Below are positions 39,691-48,914 of a stretch of DNA of 64,000 bases, in pieces (within the stretch, counting starts at the first letter, position 1; each line of letters starts with the position of its first letter). The stretch comes from JAAYJT01 sp037445555 (lineage in GTDB: Bacteria > Bacteroidota > Bacteroidia > Bacteroidales > JAAYJT01), in NCBI GenBank assembly GCA_037445555.1, contig JBBIKG010000006.1:74127-138126 (forward strand), in the 5' to 3' direction. The notes beneath the pieces are model-generated. The model made no database searches and was not told where the DNA came from. It saw nothing but the letters and a program-made list of their open reading frames with translations. Both the position numbers and the translations under genes were made by a program.

Positions 39691-40533
39691 ATGAAATATA
39701 TAGGTAGGCGAAGAAGCCAGAATGTGGAAGACCGCCGCGGATTGAGTACCGGACGTATGGTTGCCGGAGGTGGATTAGGCACCATTGCCATCGTGATTAT
39801 TGTCATGTTGCTTGGCGGTGATCCGACAGAAGTACTAAATCAGATAGGAGGTTCAGCAAATACTGAGCACATTAATACCACACCTGTAGAAGAGGAGATG
39901 GCAACATTTGTTTCTGTAGTGCTGGCTGATACAGAAGAAGTGTGGCATAAGCTGTTCAGGCAGATGGGTAAAACATACCGTGAGCCGACCCTGGTGTTGT
40001 TCAGGCAGCAAGTGCAATCAGCATGTGGATTTTCAAGTGCAGCCAGTGGTCCGTTTTACTGTTCCGGAGATGGTAAAATCTATATAGACCTCAGTTTTTG
40101 CGATGTGCTCCGCGAAAGATTCGGAGTGCATGGCGATTTTGCCATCGCTTACGTTATTGCCCATGAGGTGGGACATCATGTGCAGAATCTTCTTGGAATA
40201 CTTGAACAAGTGCAGGAAACAAGGCAGCAGCTTGATCAGGTTGAAGGAAATCAGCTTGCTGTTAAACTCGAGCTTCAGGCCGACTTCCTGGCCGGTGTGT
40301 GGGCACATCACGCCCAAAAAATGCTTGATATTCTGGAAAGCGGAGATATTGAAGAAGCTACTAACGCCGCTTCAGCCGTGGGAGACGATGCCATACAGAT
40401 GAAAACACAAGGACGCATTGTTCCGGATGCCTTTACACATGGCACCGCAAAACAACGAAAAACCTGGTTTCTCAAAGGTTTCCAAACCGGTGATCTAAAC
40501 GACGGTAATACCTTCCGCCAGGGAGCCGTATAA
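39691..40533 (+). CDS. Neutral zinc metallopeptidase, YpfJ/KPN_02809 family
   Basis: 280 aa. The N-terminus starts MKYIGRRRSQNVEDRRG, typical of the family, followed by one membrane segment (about 29-42), so the catalytic part faces the periplasm. The zinc motif is H158-E159-x2-H162 (AHEVGHHVQ), with the third ligand probably in the ELQADFLAGVWAHH segment. FYCSGDGKIYIDL is another family marker. Physiological substrate is unknown. Has its own promoter and a terminator downstream, so it is monocistronic. Confidence 0.92.
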   Translation: MKYIGRRRSQNVEDRRGLSTGRMVAGGGLGTIAIVIIVMLLGGDPTEVLNQIGGSANTEHINTTPVEEEMATFVSVVLADTEEVWHKLFRQMGKTYREPTLVLFRQQVQSACGFSSAASGPFYCSGDGKIYIDLSFCDVLRERFGVHGDFAIAYVIAHEVGHHVQNLLGILEQVQETRQQLDQVEGNQLAVKLELQADFLAGVWAHHAQKMLDILESGDIEEATNAASAVGDDAIQMKTQGRIVPDAFTHGTAKQRKTWFLKGFQTGDLNDGNTFRQGAV

Positions 40534-40559
40534 GTCAGCAAGAATTACTTAATTATCCC

Positions 40560-40593
40560 AAAAGAGCTGACCACTTGTGTGGCCAGCTCTTTT
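40560..40593. terminator. Bidirectional terminator between the metallopeptidase and peroxiredoxin genes
   Basis: Arms 40560-40574 and 40579-40593 pair over 15 positions with one mismatch (AAAAGAGCTGACCAC against GTGGCCAGCTCTTTT), with a 4-nt loop. A-run and T-run on the two sides serve both convergent genes. Confidence 0.85.
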
Positions 40594-40638
40594 GATTACT
40601 GCCAAGTTAGTCAAGCAACCTTGATCAACTAACTTCGG

Positions 40639-41343
40639 TTATTGTTTTATGGCCTCGAAGACTTTTTCTTTTGCAATGGGACGGGTACAGAAGAACCAGT
40701 CATAGCATTTCATGTTAGCTTCCTTACCGTCTACCCTATCCTTTGCCACGCCACACGAACCGGCCGGAGGTACGATGACATCATCACCCGGGCGCCAGTC
40801 GGCCGGAGTAGCAATTGCAAATTTATCAGCCGTTTGCAGTGCAATCAGTACACGCTTCAACTCGTCGAAGTTTCGACCAAGCGACAGCGGGTAATAAATA
40901 ATTGTGCGAATCTTACCTACTGGATCAATGAAAAATACAGCCCTGACCGCTTTGGTGCTGCTTTCGCCCGGCTGAATCATACCATATTTCTTCGACACTT
41001 CCATCGTGATGTCTTCGATCAAAGGGAAAGTAACCTCGACGTTCTTCATTCCTTTGTATTCAATTTTTTCCTTGATTGTTCGCAACCAGGCAATGTGACT
41101 ATACAAGCCATCGACCGAAAGGCCTACAAGGTCACAGTTCAGTTCCTTAAATTCCTGCTCCATCGAGGCAAAAGTCATAAACTCCGAGGTACACACCGGA
41201 GTAAAGTCGGCAGGATGACTGAAAAGGATAACCCAGCGGCCTTTGTAATCGGATGGGAAATTGATTTTGCCCTGCGTGGTAACGGCTTCAAAATATGGGG
41301 CATTGTCGCCAATACGAGGCATGGGAATAATCTGCTGTTCCAT
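40639..41343 (-). CDS. Peroxiredoxin, Prx6/archaeal AhpC-like
   Basis: 234 aa thioredoxin-fold peroxidase that reduces H2O2 and organic peroxides. The peroxidatic cysteine is C51 in ADFTPVCTSEF. The length and the C-terminal arm (PADWRPGDDVIVPPAGSCGVA, then MKCYDWFFCTRPI) match the long Prx6-type proteins of anaerobes and archaea; the extra cysteines near residues 200-225 could serve as resolving residues. Cytosolic (no signal). Expected to protect oxygen-sensitive enzymes such as a hydrogenase, although it is not adjacent to hydG. Confidence 0.93.
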   Translation of the reverse strand: MEQQIIPMPRIGDNAPYFEAVTTQGKINFPSDYKGRWVILFSHPADFTPVCTSEFMTFASMEQEFKELNCDLVGLSVDGLYSHIAWLRTIKEKIEYKGMKNVEVTFPLIEDITMEVSKKYGMIQPGESSTKAVRAVFFIDPVGKIRTIIYYPLSLGRNFDELKRVLIALQTADKFAIATPADWRPGDDVIVPPAGSCGVAKDRVDGKEANMKCYDWFFCTRPIAKEKVFEAIKQ

Positions 41344-41463
41344 AATAATGACGTATTTGGTTAGTTAAAAAAATGAAATATTACAATGGTATATTTAACC
41401 TCATTTGACCCAACATGGTTTAATGTCGGCCAAAATATTTTTAGTGCTTCCGTCTTTAATGGG

Positions 41464-43863
41464 TCATAACTTCAGGCTAACCCTGCGGTGGGCCACGCGC
41501 CCTTGTTCATCAACTCCTTCCATGATGATGAGTAATTCGCGATCGGCCGGCGTAATCGGGAAAGTGATCTTTGCTTCTGCTTTTTCGTCAAATGAAACCT
41601 GAGGATTCCAGTAATACGTCTTGATATGCTTTGGGTCTTCAGTCGATATGGCCGGAATATTCAAAAAATGTGTCATGAAATCAGTTGGAACAGAGTATCC
41701 ATGTATGATAAAATCAAATTTTCGCTGGATCTGCTGAACACCCTTCTTGGTATATGCAAGTATGGCCCCGTTTGACCCCATTACCCCAAAAGAAGCTGTG
41801 TTGGCGCCCTTAATCACTTCTACCCTATCCACTTCATACATATTAATGGTCAGAAAACTGTTTTTTCCGACTATTGCGTCATCCACCAGAAATAGAGGTT
41901 CATTACTCAGGTTAATGCTCGTTGGGCCGCGCATCATGATTCTGTCGCCTTCTATAATCAGGCCGGGAACACGGGCTCTGAGAAGATCTATCATATACTG
42001 AAACCTATCGCCCATTTCAGACATCCGTATTACCACATCGGCCCTGCCCCACCTCCCGGCTGGCTCTTCGATTTTTTGAATAGGCGCGGGTGTGATAAAA
42101 ATATTGGGTTCTTTCCTCTTCACCCAATCCTTTGCGACAGCTTCGGTTCTGACAGGCAAGAAATATAGTCCTGGCTTTGGCGCGGGTAGTAAGGGAAAGT
42201 CATTATCGAGCTGAACCTGTAACTGTCTGCCTCGGTCATCAGATTGTATAGTAACTTCCGCCTTGGCCATGCCATTAAAATCCAGGCCGGTCAACCTGAA
42301 TTTTCCGTCAGCCCGAGTCTTTGCAATTTTCTTAACGGGGCTTTCACCTGCGGTAATGGAGGTTTCGAGCATAACATCGCCCACTGGCATTTTGCTGCCA
42401 CCCGGGGTTACGGATCCAATAAGCGACAATCCGGATTCCTGTGAATATGCTCTGAAGGGACTCTTCTGAAGCAGAATGTCCTGCAAATAAAATCGCGGAT
42501 AGGTTGAAGCAATCATCACCATATCGAGAACAGGGGCGTTTTGTTCTGTAAGCAACGTGGCAACTCCACCAATATTGAGGTTGATGTCAGATGTCAGGAG
42601 CAGTGTCGACACTATATTGTCCCTGACCAGTTGCCTAAAATCAGGCACTGAAGTCACCGATATGGAAAAAGGTCCGTCGAAGGAGGTTGCCTTATTGTTT
42701 CGGACGGAGAGATTTACAAAGCCGCCGTTCTCATCCTGTCCAAATCCAGCCTGGGTTGAAAGCACTGCGGGTATGGCTGCGACATAAATAAGTCGTTCAG
42801 CCACAAGTAGGCCTTCGCTATTCACAAGACTTATCATGTTCACGCCAGGAGCACAGGATGCAATCGGGATGGAAAATTCACCTGAGCCGTCAGTCAGCTT
42901 GATCTCATTAAGGTAATTCAATTTTCCTCGGGTATGGGCCAGTAAAAACAAGGTTGACTGATTTGGGATAGCGGCATCCCTGATGTTGGAAGCCAGGCGA
43001 ACCGAAATCTCATTACTCAAATTCATGACCTGCATCACATATCCTTCGGGGAAAATGCGAGGGAGGCTAAATTTGGCAGGGACAAAACCGTCCGAAATCA
43101 ATTCAAGGTTGTAAGTAACGTTAGTTTTTGGGACCAGCTGAAAAGAAGCAAACCCGTGCTGATCGATGGTAATCGTCCTTAGCTGCTGCCCTGAATTATC
43201 TGTCAGCCTGACCGTAGCCGATACAGGTTGTCCACCCGGTCGGCTTGTACGTAAAACAATTTTATTCTCAATTTCGGCCACCAGTCTACCACCCTCTGGA
43301 TGTATCGTGAGTAAAACATCAGGCGGTAAATCAGCGAATGACTTATTATTACGCTGATTGTTCTTGGCAACAGACTTCTTGATAAATGTTGGCTCCTGCG
43401 GGTTATAGATCGTCAGTTCGGTACTGAAAATAAGGGTAGGGCTGGTGGCCAGCATCCATGGTGTGTAAGCTCTGAGAAAATAAGTGTCGGCAGGTATAGA
43501 GTCCGGGATTGAAATATCTCCATGAGCCATTCCATCGATGCTCTTCAGAATTTGATAACTAACTTTCTTTCCATCTGTATTGGTGAGTTCAACCATAAGA
43601 TTGGTTTCACCCTTCAGAGGGGTGGTCTTCAGGGCATCGACAAGATAGGCCTTGTACCAGATCTTTTCGCCGGCAAAGTAGGATCTTTTATCTGTTTGTA
43701 CATACACTTTATGTTGCACCCATTTATCTTCAAGATTGGTAAAAATCTTCCTGATATCCGTGTCCGACTTAAAGATTGCCTGGCTGATAGCAGGGGAATG
43801 CGACACCATTGCGATCAGGCAACCGGCCAGCAAAGGCAGTTGTCGTAAAATTCTTAACCTCAT
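41464..43863 (-). CDS. Secreted protein with MG2-like N-terminus and C-terminal TonB-plug-like domain
   Basis: 799 aa with a signal peptide. Residues about 45-160 resemble the macroglobulin-type MG2 fold (KVYVQTDKRSYFAGEKIWYKAYL). Several beta domains follow. A plug-like region at about 610-720 (VPGLIIEGDRIMMRG, EPLFLVDDAIVG, VDRVEVIKGANTASFG, NGAILAYTKKG) looks like that of SusC-type receptors, yet no beta barrel follows. This architecture is known in Bacteroidota, usually labelled TonB-dependent receptor plug domain protein. Function unknown. Preceded by its own promoter (43896-43929). Confidence 0.82.
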   Translation of the reverse strand: MRLRILRQLPLLAGCLIAMVSHSPAISQAIFKSDTDIRKIFTNLEDKWVQHKVYVQTDKRSYFAGEKIWYKAYLVDALKTTPLKGETNLMVELTNTDGKKVSYQILKSIDGMAHGDISIPDSIPADTYFLRAYTPWMLATSPTLIFSTELTIYNPQEPTFIKKSVAKNNQRNNKSFADLPPDVLLTIHPEGGRLVAEIENKIVLRTSRPGGQPVSATVRLTDNSGQQLRTITIDQHGFASFQLVPKTNVTYNLELISDGFVPAKFSLPRIFPEGYVMQVMNLSNEISVRLASNIRDAAIPNQSTLFLLAHTRGKLNYLNEIKLTDGSGEFSIPIASCAPGVNMISLVNSEGLLVAERLIYVAAIPAVLSTQAGFGQDENGGFVNLSVRNNKATSFDGPFSISVTSVPDFRQLVRDNIVSTLLLTSDINLNIGGVATLLTEQNAPVLDMVMIASTYPRFYLQDILLQKSPFRAYSQESGLSLIGSVTPGGSKMPVGDVMLETSITAGESPVKKIAKTRADGKFRLTGLDFNGMAKAEVTIQSDDRGRQLQVQLDNDFPLLPAPKPGLYFLPVRTEAVAKDWVKRKEPNIFITPAPIQKIEEPAGRWGRADVVIRMSEMGDRFQYMIDLLRARVPGLIIEGDRIMMRGPTSINLSNEPLFLVDDAIVGKNSFLTINMYEVDRVEVIKGANTASFGVMGSNGAILAYTKKGVQQIQRKFDFIIHGYSVPTDFMTHFLNIPAISTEDPKHIKTYYWNPQVSFDEKAEAKITFPITPADRELLIIMEGVDEQGRVAHRRVSLKL

Positions 43864-43895
43864 AGCATTTGATTTTGAGAAGTATTTTATTTTAG

Positions 43896-43929
43896 CAAAG
43901 TTAACGATTATGCCGGTAGGGCAGGCAAA
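43896..43929 (-). promoter_or_regulatory. Promoter of the plug-domain protein gene
   Basis: On the minus strand, TTTG (43926-43929), a 22-bp spacer and TAACTTTG (43896-43903). The -7 element is perfect and the spacer slightly long. It is 32 bp from the ATG at 43863. Confidence 0.6.
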
Positions 43930-44145
43930 TAATAAATGCGTGATAAAGGCTCATAAAATTAACCTTCAGCTTGCTAATTTGCATAAATTTGCAATACGCT
44001 GCCTGGCTTTGGTTTTCTACTCACAAACAGGCAAATAAAGCGATTTGTTCATTGTTGTCAGGATAACCGAAAGGGTCGTTTCACTGGAAACCTTTTTGAT
44101 AAAAGTCAACTTGGAATTGAATTAAAATTTAAAAATCGAAACATT

Positions 44146-44649
44146 ATGATGAAAAAGTCTTTTTTATTGATCGTTTTTATTCTAGCCGGTAAGCTCCTGA
44201 TAGCCGCAGACCCTTTGTCAAAAGGCGAAAACCAGCTCAACATCGGTGTCGGATTGTCGAGTTGGGGCATACCCGTTTATATAGGATTCGATCATGGCAT
44301 GTTAAGGAATCTGACTTTAGGAGGCGAGATTTCATTCAGATCGTACAACGAAAAAATCTCAAGTGCCCGCTATCGTCACAGTGTGGTAGGCATTGCAGGT
44401 AATGGGAACTATCATCTTGATGACCTTCTTAATCTTCCTGATGAGTGGAATGTGTATGCTGGCCTTAATCTGGGGTTCTATATCTATAATTCTCCAACCA
44501 ACTATGTTGGTCCTCAAAACTCTGGATTAGGCTTTGGCGCCCAGGCGGGTGCCCGGTACTATTTTAGCAGAAGAATTGGGGCAAATTTGGAATTTGGCGG
44601 GGGAAATGCTTTTGGCGGGGGAAAGCTCGGAATTACCGTAAAACTATAA
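44146..44649 (+). CDS. Small outer-membrane beta-barrel-like protein
   Basis: 167 aa with a signal peptide (MMKKSFLLIVFILAGKLLIA). The mature part alternates hydrophobic and polar residues and ends on an aromatic/leucine C-terminus typical of outer-membrane barrels, with strands such as NQLNIGVGLSSWGIPVYIGF, WNVYAGLNLGFYIY and GARYYFSRRIGANLEFGGG. An 8-strand barrel of the OmpW/OmpA-like size is likely. Near the end the DNA holds a short direct repeat (TTTGGCGGGGGAAA twice at 44594-44624). Function unknown. Confidence 0.72.
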   Translation: MMKKSFLLIVFILAGKLLIAADPLSKGENQLNIGVGLSSWGIPVYIGFDHGMLRNLTLGGEISFRSYNEKISSARYRHSVVGIAGNGNYHLDDLLNLPDEWNVYAGLNLGFYIYNSPTNYVGPQNSGLGFGAQAGARYYFSRRIGANLEFGGGNAFGGGKLGITVKL

Positions 44650-45455
44650 TGCCCTCCGGAAGAATGGATTTACCCGCTGTGACACTCCATATAGCCCGCG
44701 CAGCATCCTGAAACTCTTTTACTGTAAAAACTTTGGCATACATCATACCATTTGCAGCCCTGGTCAGCGGATGCACCTTTTGATAAAAATGTACTTGCCG
44801 AAAATTAGTTGTACCTGCCTGAGCTGATTAACCCATATTTCCGATATGAGTTCACTGAACTTTCCGTCATATTCGGGACTCGGAAAGGAGGCGCTTACCC
44901 GACACAGCATTCGTTGGGATATGCACAGCACTGTCTCCGGTCTGTATCGGACGTATTTCAGACTTCAGGGAAACAGATACCAGGCTGATTTATGACCGGA
45001 ATCCATTACAGATAGTTTGTGAGACGGTTTTTTATTTACCGGGTATCCTCTTATTTACTTCAGCGCCCACCAAAATCATCACTCCGAAATCGAACCGCCG
45101 ACCAAGACCACAGTCAGGCTTGGCAAAGGTATAGAGGTGATTGACCTAATTAAAATTGCCTAAAAGCCCCTCGATCTGACATAGATATTTATTAATCAGA
45201 AATAAACTTGTGTGGGTAGCGATGACAGCCTGGGTGCCAAGACTCACGAGAAATACCTGCTTGGCATACATGACAGGTTCTACTAATTTTTGATGCAGCC
45301 TTAATCAGCCGGGCAGAATCTGCTAAACGAATCAAAAAAGGTCAGAGGCTTAACCTTCTGACCTTTAATGAAATGAAAAATTCAATCTAATCTGTATTCA
45401 CAGGCATCATTGTATCAGGCAGGCGAGAAGCCCTACTGATCACATTTATTGGACA
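44650..45455. other. Gene-free stretch with a possible gene remnant
   Basis: 806 bp with no intact gene. On the minus strand, codons ending at a stop at 44633-44635 read as plausible protein (YAKVFTVKEFQDAARAIW, then GKSILPEGIIVLR), overlapping the end of the plus-strand gene by 17 bp; upstream the frame breaks. Other fragments (for example minus-strand SPEYDGKFSELISEIW near 44840-44885) are in different frames. This looks like a decayed gene of unknown identity. A hairpin lies at 45337-45366. Confidence 0.4.
45334..45366 (-). terminator. Terminator of the RND efflux operon
   Basis: Arms 45337-45346 (AAAGGTCAGA) and 45357-45366 form a perfect 10-bp stem with a 10-nt loop. On the minus strand the stem is followed by six T, the right orientation to end the operon that finishes at 45456. 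Confidence 0.8.
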
Positions 45456-45749
45456 TTAAACAGCCTGTATTATTTCCCAAACAAATGCCCTCACACCCAC
45501 CTCGTGGTTTATGGCATCAAGTTTTTTGACCTTATTGAGCAGGGGTTGAACCTTTTCTTCCTCAAGTACAGCCATGGCAGCCGAATTCATTTCGGGCCAT
45601 GTGTGGGTGCCCATACGTGGTTCACCATCCACGGATCCCCGGCCTCTTACATCGCTCCACCAGGTGTATCCCCTGATGCCAAGCTGGTCGAAAATATACT
45701 CCACCCTTTCGGTGTGTGATTGGTTAAATACGATAAATACTGCTTTCAT
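45456..45749 (-). CDS. PG0541-type transporter-associated small protein
   Basis: 97 aa, no signal peptide. Resembles the PG0541 family: a small PII-like ferredoxin fold (MKAVFIVFNQSHTERVEYIFDQL, RGYTWWSDVRGRGS, EPRMGTHTWPEMNSAAMAVLE). Such genes close RND efflux operons in Bacteroidota, as here, 10 bp after the pump gene. By analogy with PII proteins it may bind a small molecule or the pump's cytosolic face and adjust transport; this is inference. The family has no assigned biochemical role that I know of. Confidence 0.82.
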   Translation of the reverse strand: MKAVFIVFNQSHTERVEYIFDQLGIRGYTWWSDVRGRGSVDGEPRMGTHTWPEMNSAAMAVLEEEKVQPLLNKVKKLDAINHEVGVRAFVWEIIQAV

Positions 45750-45759
45750 AATTATTAAA

Positions 45760-48700
45760 TCAATCGAGGTTGTGGAATTTTTTTCGCAACTTTCTCACCT
45801 TGTCACGTTCGCCTGTGCGAGCCAGCAAACCGTACATTACCGGGATGAGTACCATAGTGACCACGGTCGAGAACAACAGCCCTCCAATGACAGTGATACC
45901 CATGGGGCTCCAGAGCTCCGATCCTTCTCCCTTGCTGAGAGCCAGCGGTAACATACCCAAAATCGTGGTGAAGGCAGTCATCAACACCGGCCTCAGACGC
46001 GAGCGCCCAGCAGTGACTATGGCATCATACAAACGCATATCGCGATCACGCATCAGATTGGTAAAGTCCACCAACACGATACCATTCTTAACTACGATAC
46101 CAATTAGTAATACCGCACCCAAAGCCGCAATCACGCTCAAAGTGGTTCCGGTAATGAGTAGCGCAAGTATGACACCTGTAAATGCAAACGGGATAGAAAA
46201 CATGATTACGAATGGCATGGTGAACGATTCGAACTGTGAGGCCATCACTATAAACACGAGTATCAGGCTGATGAGCATTAAAAGTGCAAGGTCCATAAAT
46301 GAATCCTGCTGGTCCTTGTAGGCCCCTCCTACCTGCAACATCACATCCTGTGGAAGTTCCACATTGGAAATCTCGGTGTTGATCTTAGTGGCCAGGTCTC
46401 CAAGAGATATTTGGCTGGGAGTCACCGAAACTGTAACTACACGCTCCTTGCGTTTGTGCTGGATGGAGGGAGGTCCCCAATATTCTTTAACGTCTCCTAT
46501 CTCCTTAAGCTTTATTTTTTTACCTGTCGGTCCTACAATAGTCAATCCTTCCAGATCGCTGATAGAGCTGCGAAACTCCTCTGCCAATCGGATTCGGATA
46601 TCGTATTCATCGCCTTCTTCACGAAATTTGGAAGCCAGCATTCCACTGATCCGATTGCGGATCATAGACGAGGTAGTAGCAGTATTTAATCCGTGCTGGG
46701 CCATTTTCTGCTTATCAAGAATTACCTGAAGCTCAGGCTTGTCGGCTTTGCGGCTAATGGCGATATCGGCTGCACCTTCGATACGAGTAAACCGGCTTCG
46801 AAGATCTTCGGCAATGGCATTGGTGATATTGAAATCGTACCCGTAAATCTCTACATCCACAGTATTGCCTGTGGTAGCGCCCATTCCCATTCCGCCTGTA
46901 TTTACCGAGTAGGTAACTACCTCCGGAAAGGTAGCTATTTGCGCCCGGAGGTCGTCAGCAATTTCCCACACCGTTCGGGTTCTATTGTCCGGAAGTGACA
47001 ACCTCATCATGAGATTCAGGACATTGCTACCGGCGGTCTGGAAAAGCGAAAACATGCTTCCTTCATCATCGGCACCCGATGAAGCAGCCATGACTTCTAC
47101 CTCAGGGTAACGCTCGCGAATAATGCTTTCAAGCTTACGTGCAATTTTTGAGGTTTCTTCCACCCGGGTTCCCGATTGTAATTCGATGCTTGCCATCACG
47201 CGCGACTCATCTGACTGCGGCATAAAATCGGTCGAAATATACTTTGATAGCATCAGCGATAGGATGAAGATAGCGAGGGAAACAAGCAATACAACCGTCT
47301 TATGTCGTAATGCCCATTTAAGCGTGATTACATAAAAATCATCCACCCAGTCGAGCATCTTACCGATAGTTCCATCGTAAGAAAACCACCCCTGATCGGA
47401 CTTAACGGGATGCAGCTTAAGTAATTTTGACGACAACATCGGGGTCAGCGTCAAAGCAGCTAAAGTGGAGGTAGTCACCGTAATAGAAACAATCCAGCCT
47501 AATTGTTTAAAAAGGACTCCTGTCATACCTCCAACAAGGGTAAGCGGCATAAACACCGCCACCACCACAAGCGTGGTGATGATGACCGAAAGCCATACTT
47601 CGTTCGTGGCGTAAATTGCTGACTCGCGTGGGCTGCCGCCTCTTTCGATATGACGGTTGATGTTTTCGAGTACGACGATGGCATCATCCACCACCATACC
47701 AATTGCTATCGAGAGCGAGGTTAAAGAAATGACATTTATTGAGTTTCCTGTGATAAACAAATACACGAATGCAACGATAAGTGAGATAGGAATGGTCAGC
47801 ACAATGATGAACGTTGCACGCCAGCGCCCAATAAAGAAAAGTACTACCAGCACAACGAATAACAGGGCGTATAAGAGCGTTTCGCTGAGGTTCTTGATAG
47901 ATCCCTTGATGAATTCCGATGTGTCCATTATAAGGTCTATCTTGATGTCAGGAGGTAAGGTAGTCTTAAGTTCCTCAAGCATTGCTCTAACTTCACGGGC
48001 TACTTTTACCGTGTTGGCACCAGACTGTTTCATGACAAAGAACCTTAAACCGGTCTGTCCCATGATTTTTTCATCAAGAGTGCGATCTTTCAGTGTGTCC
48101 TTCACCAGAGCAACATCACGCAGAAAGATTGGTTTTCCGTTCTGGTTTCCAACGATGAGATCATTAAGTTGAGCGCTTTCAGAAAATTCTCCCTGCACAC
48201 GAAGTTGATAATCCATCATACCCATCTTGATATGGCCTGAAGGCATATTCAGGTTTTCGGCAGCAACCATATTGCCTATCTGCTCGAGGGTGAGATTGTA
48301 TGCATCGAGCCTCCGCGGGTCAAGATCAATGTAAACAACGCGTTTTGGGGCTCCCATCATAGAAGCTGATCCGACACCGTCAATACGGTTGATGGGGTTG
48401 ATGATCTTTTCATCCAGGATTTTTCCAAGGCTGAGGTAACTCTCTTTTGCAGTGACTGCAAAAAAGACGATGGGCATTGTGTTAGTATTGAACTTAAAAA
48501 TAGACGGGCGGTCGATACCTGAAGGTAGGTTTCGGTAAATGCGGTCTATCACATCTCGAATATCATTGGTGGCTTCGTCAAGGTTGGCGTTCCAGGCAAA
48601 TTGCAGGGTGATGACAGAAAGGTTGTCGCTCGTCACCGAGGTCACCTCTTTCACCTTGTCGATGGTATTCAAGGAGTTCTCGAGGGTGCGGGTAACATTC

Positions 48701-48882
48701 ACCTCAATATCTGCAGCATTGGCCCCCGGATAACTGGTCATGACAGAGATAAATGGTGGGTTCAGTTCGGGGTACAAATCGATCGGGATTCGCGTAAGTG
48801 CGTATATTCCCATCACCACAATGGCCGTAAACACCATAAAAGTGGTAATAGGTTTGTTGACTGAACTTTTATAAATGCTCAT
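45760..48882 (-). CDS. RND-family efflux pump, inner-membrane permease
   Basis: 1040 aa, the full length of an AcrB-type (HAE1) proton-driven pump. Twelve membrane segments in two halves with two large periplasmic loops. The TM4 motif SIAIGMVVDDAIVVLENINRHIERGG carries the two aspartates of proton relay, and the TM1 region begins MSIYKSSVNKPITTFMVF. It assembles with the adaptor and TolC genes just upstream into a tripartite system for drugs or lipophilic compounds. Substrates cannot be told from sequence. Confidence 0.95.
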   Translation of the reverse strand: MSIYKSSVNKPITTFMVFTAIVVMGIYALTRIPIDLYPELNPPFISVMTSYPGANAADIEVNVTRTLENSLNTIDKVKEVTSVTSDNLSVITLQFAWNANLDEATNDIRDVIDRIYRNLPSGIDRPSIFKFNTNTMPIVFFAVTAKESYLSLGKILDEKIINPINRIDGVGSASMMGAPKRVVYIDLDPRRLDAYNLTLEQIGNMVAAENLNMPSGHIKMGMMDYQLRVQGEFSESAQLNDLIVGNQNGKPIFLRDVALVKDTLKDRTLDEKIMGQTGLRFFVMKQSGANTVKVAREVRAMLEELKTTLPPDIKIDLIMDTSEFIKGSIKNLSETLLYALLFVVLVVLFFIGRWRATFIIVLTIPISLIVAFVYLFITGNSINVISLTSLSIAIGMVVDDAIVVLENINRHIERGGSPRESAIYATNEVWLSVIITTLVVVAVFMPLTLVGGMTGVLFKQLGWIVSITVTTSTLAALTLTPMLSSKLLKLHPVKSDQGWFSYDGTIGKMLDWVDDFYVITLKWALRHKTVVLLVSLAIFILSLMLSKYISTDFMPQSDESRVMASIELQSGTRVEETSKIARKLESIIRERYPEVEVMAASSGADDEGSMFSLFQTAGSNVLNLMMRLSLPDNRTRTVWEIADDLRAQIATFPEVVTYSVNTGGMGMGATTGNTVDVEIYGYDFNITNAIAEDLRSRFTRIEGAADIAISRKADKPELQVILDKQKMAQHGLNTATTSSMIRNRISGMLASKFREEGDEYDIRIRLAEEFRSSISDLEGLTIVGPTGKKIKLKEIGDVKEYWGPPSIQHKRKERVVTVSVTPSQISLGDLATKINTEISNVELPQDVMLQVGGAYKDQQDSFMDLALLMLISLILVFIVMASQFESFTMPFVIMFSIPFAFTGVILALLITGTTLSVIAALGAVLLIGIVVKNGIVLVDFTNLMRDRDMRLYDAIVTAGRSRLRPVLMTAFTTILGMLPLALSKGEGSELWSPMGITVIGGLLFSTVVTMVLIPVMYGLLARTGERDKVRKLRKKFHNLD

Positions 48883-48914
48883 ACAATATTCTTTTAAAGA
48901 TTGCTACACAATCA

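Noticed and set aside
40642..41364. 240-codon plus-strand frame opposite the peroxiredoxin gene
   Set aside because: Shadow of a certain gene; no family features, and the terminator at 40560-40593 and the peroxiredoxin start fit the minus strand.
44594..44624. Short direct repeat TTTGGCGGGGGAAA as a mobile-element footprint
   Set aside because: It encodes two similar Gly-rich beta-strand turns in the small outer-membrane protein and has no other copies nearby.
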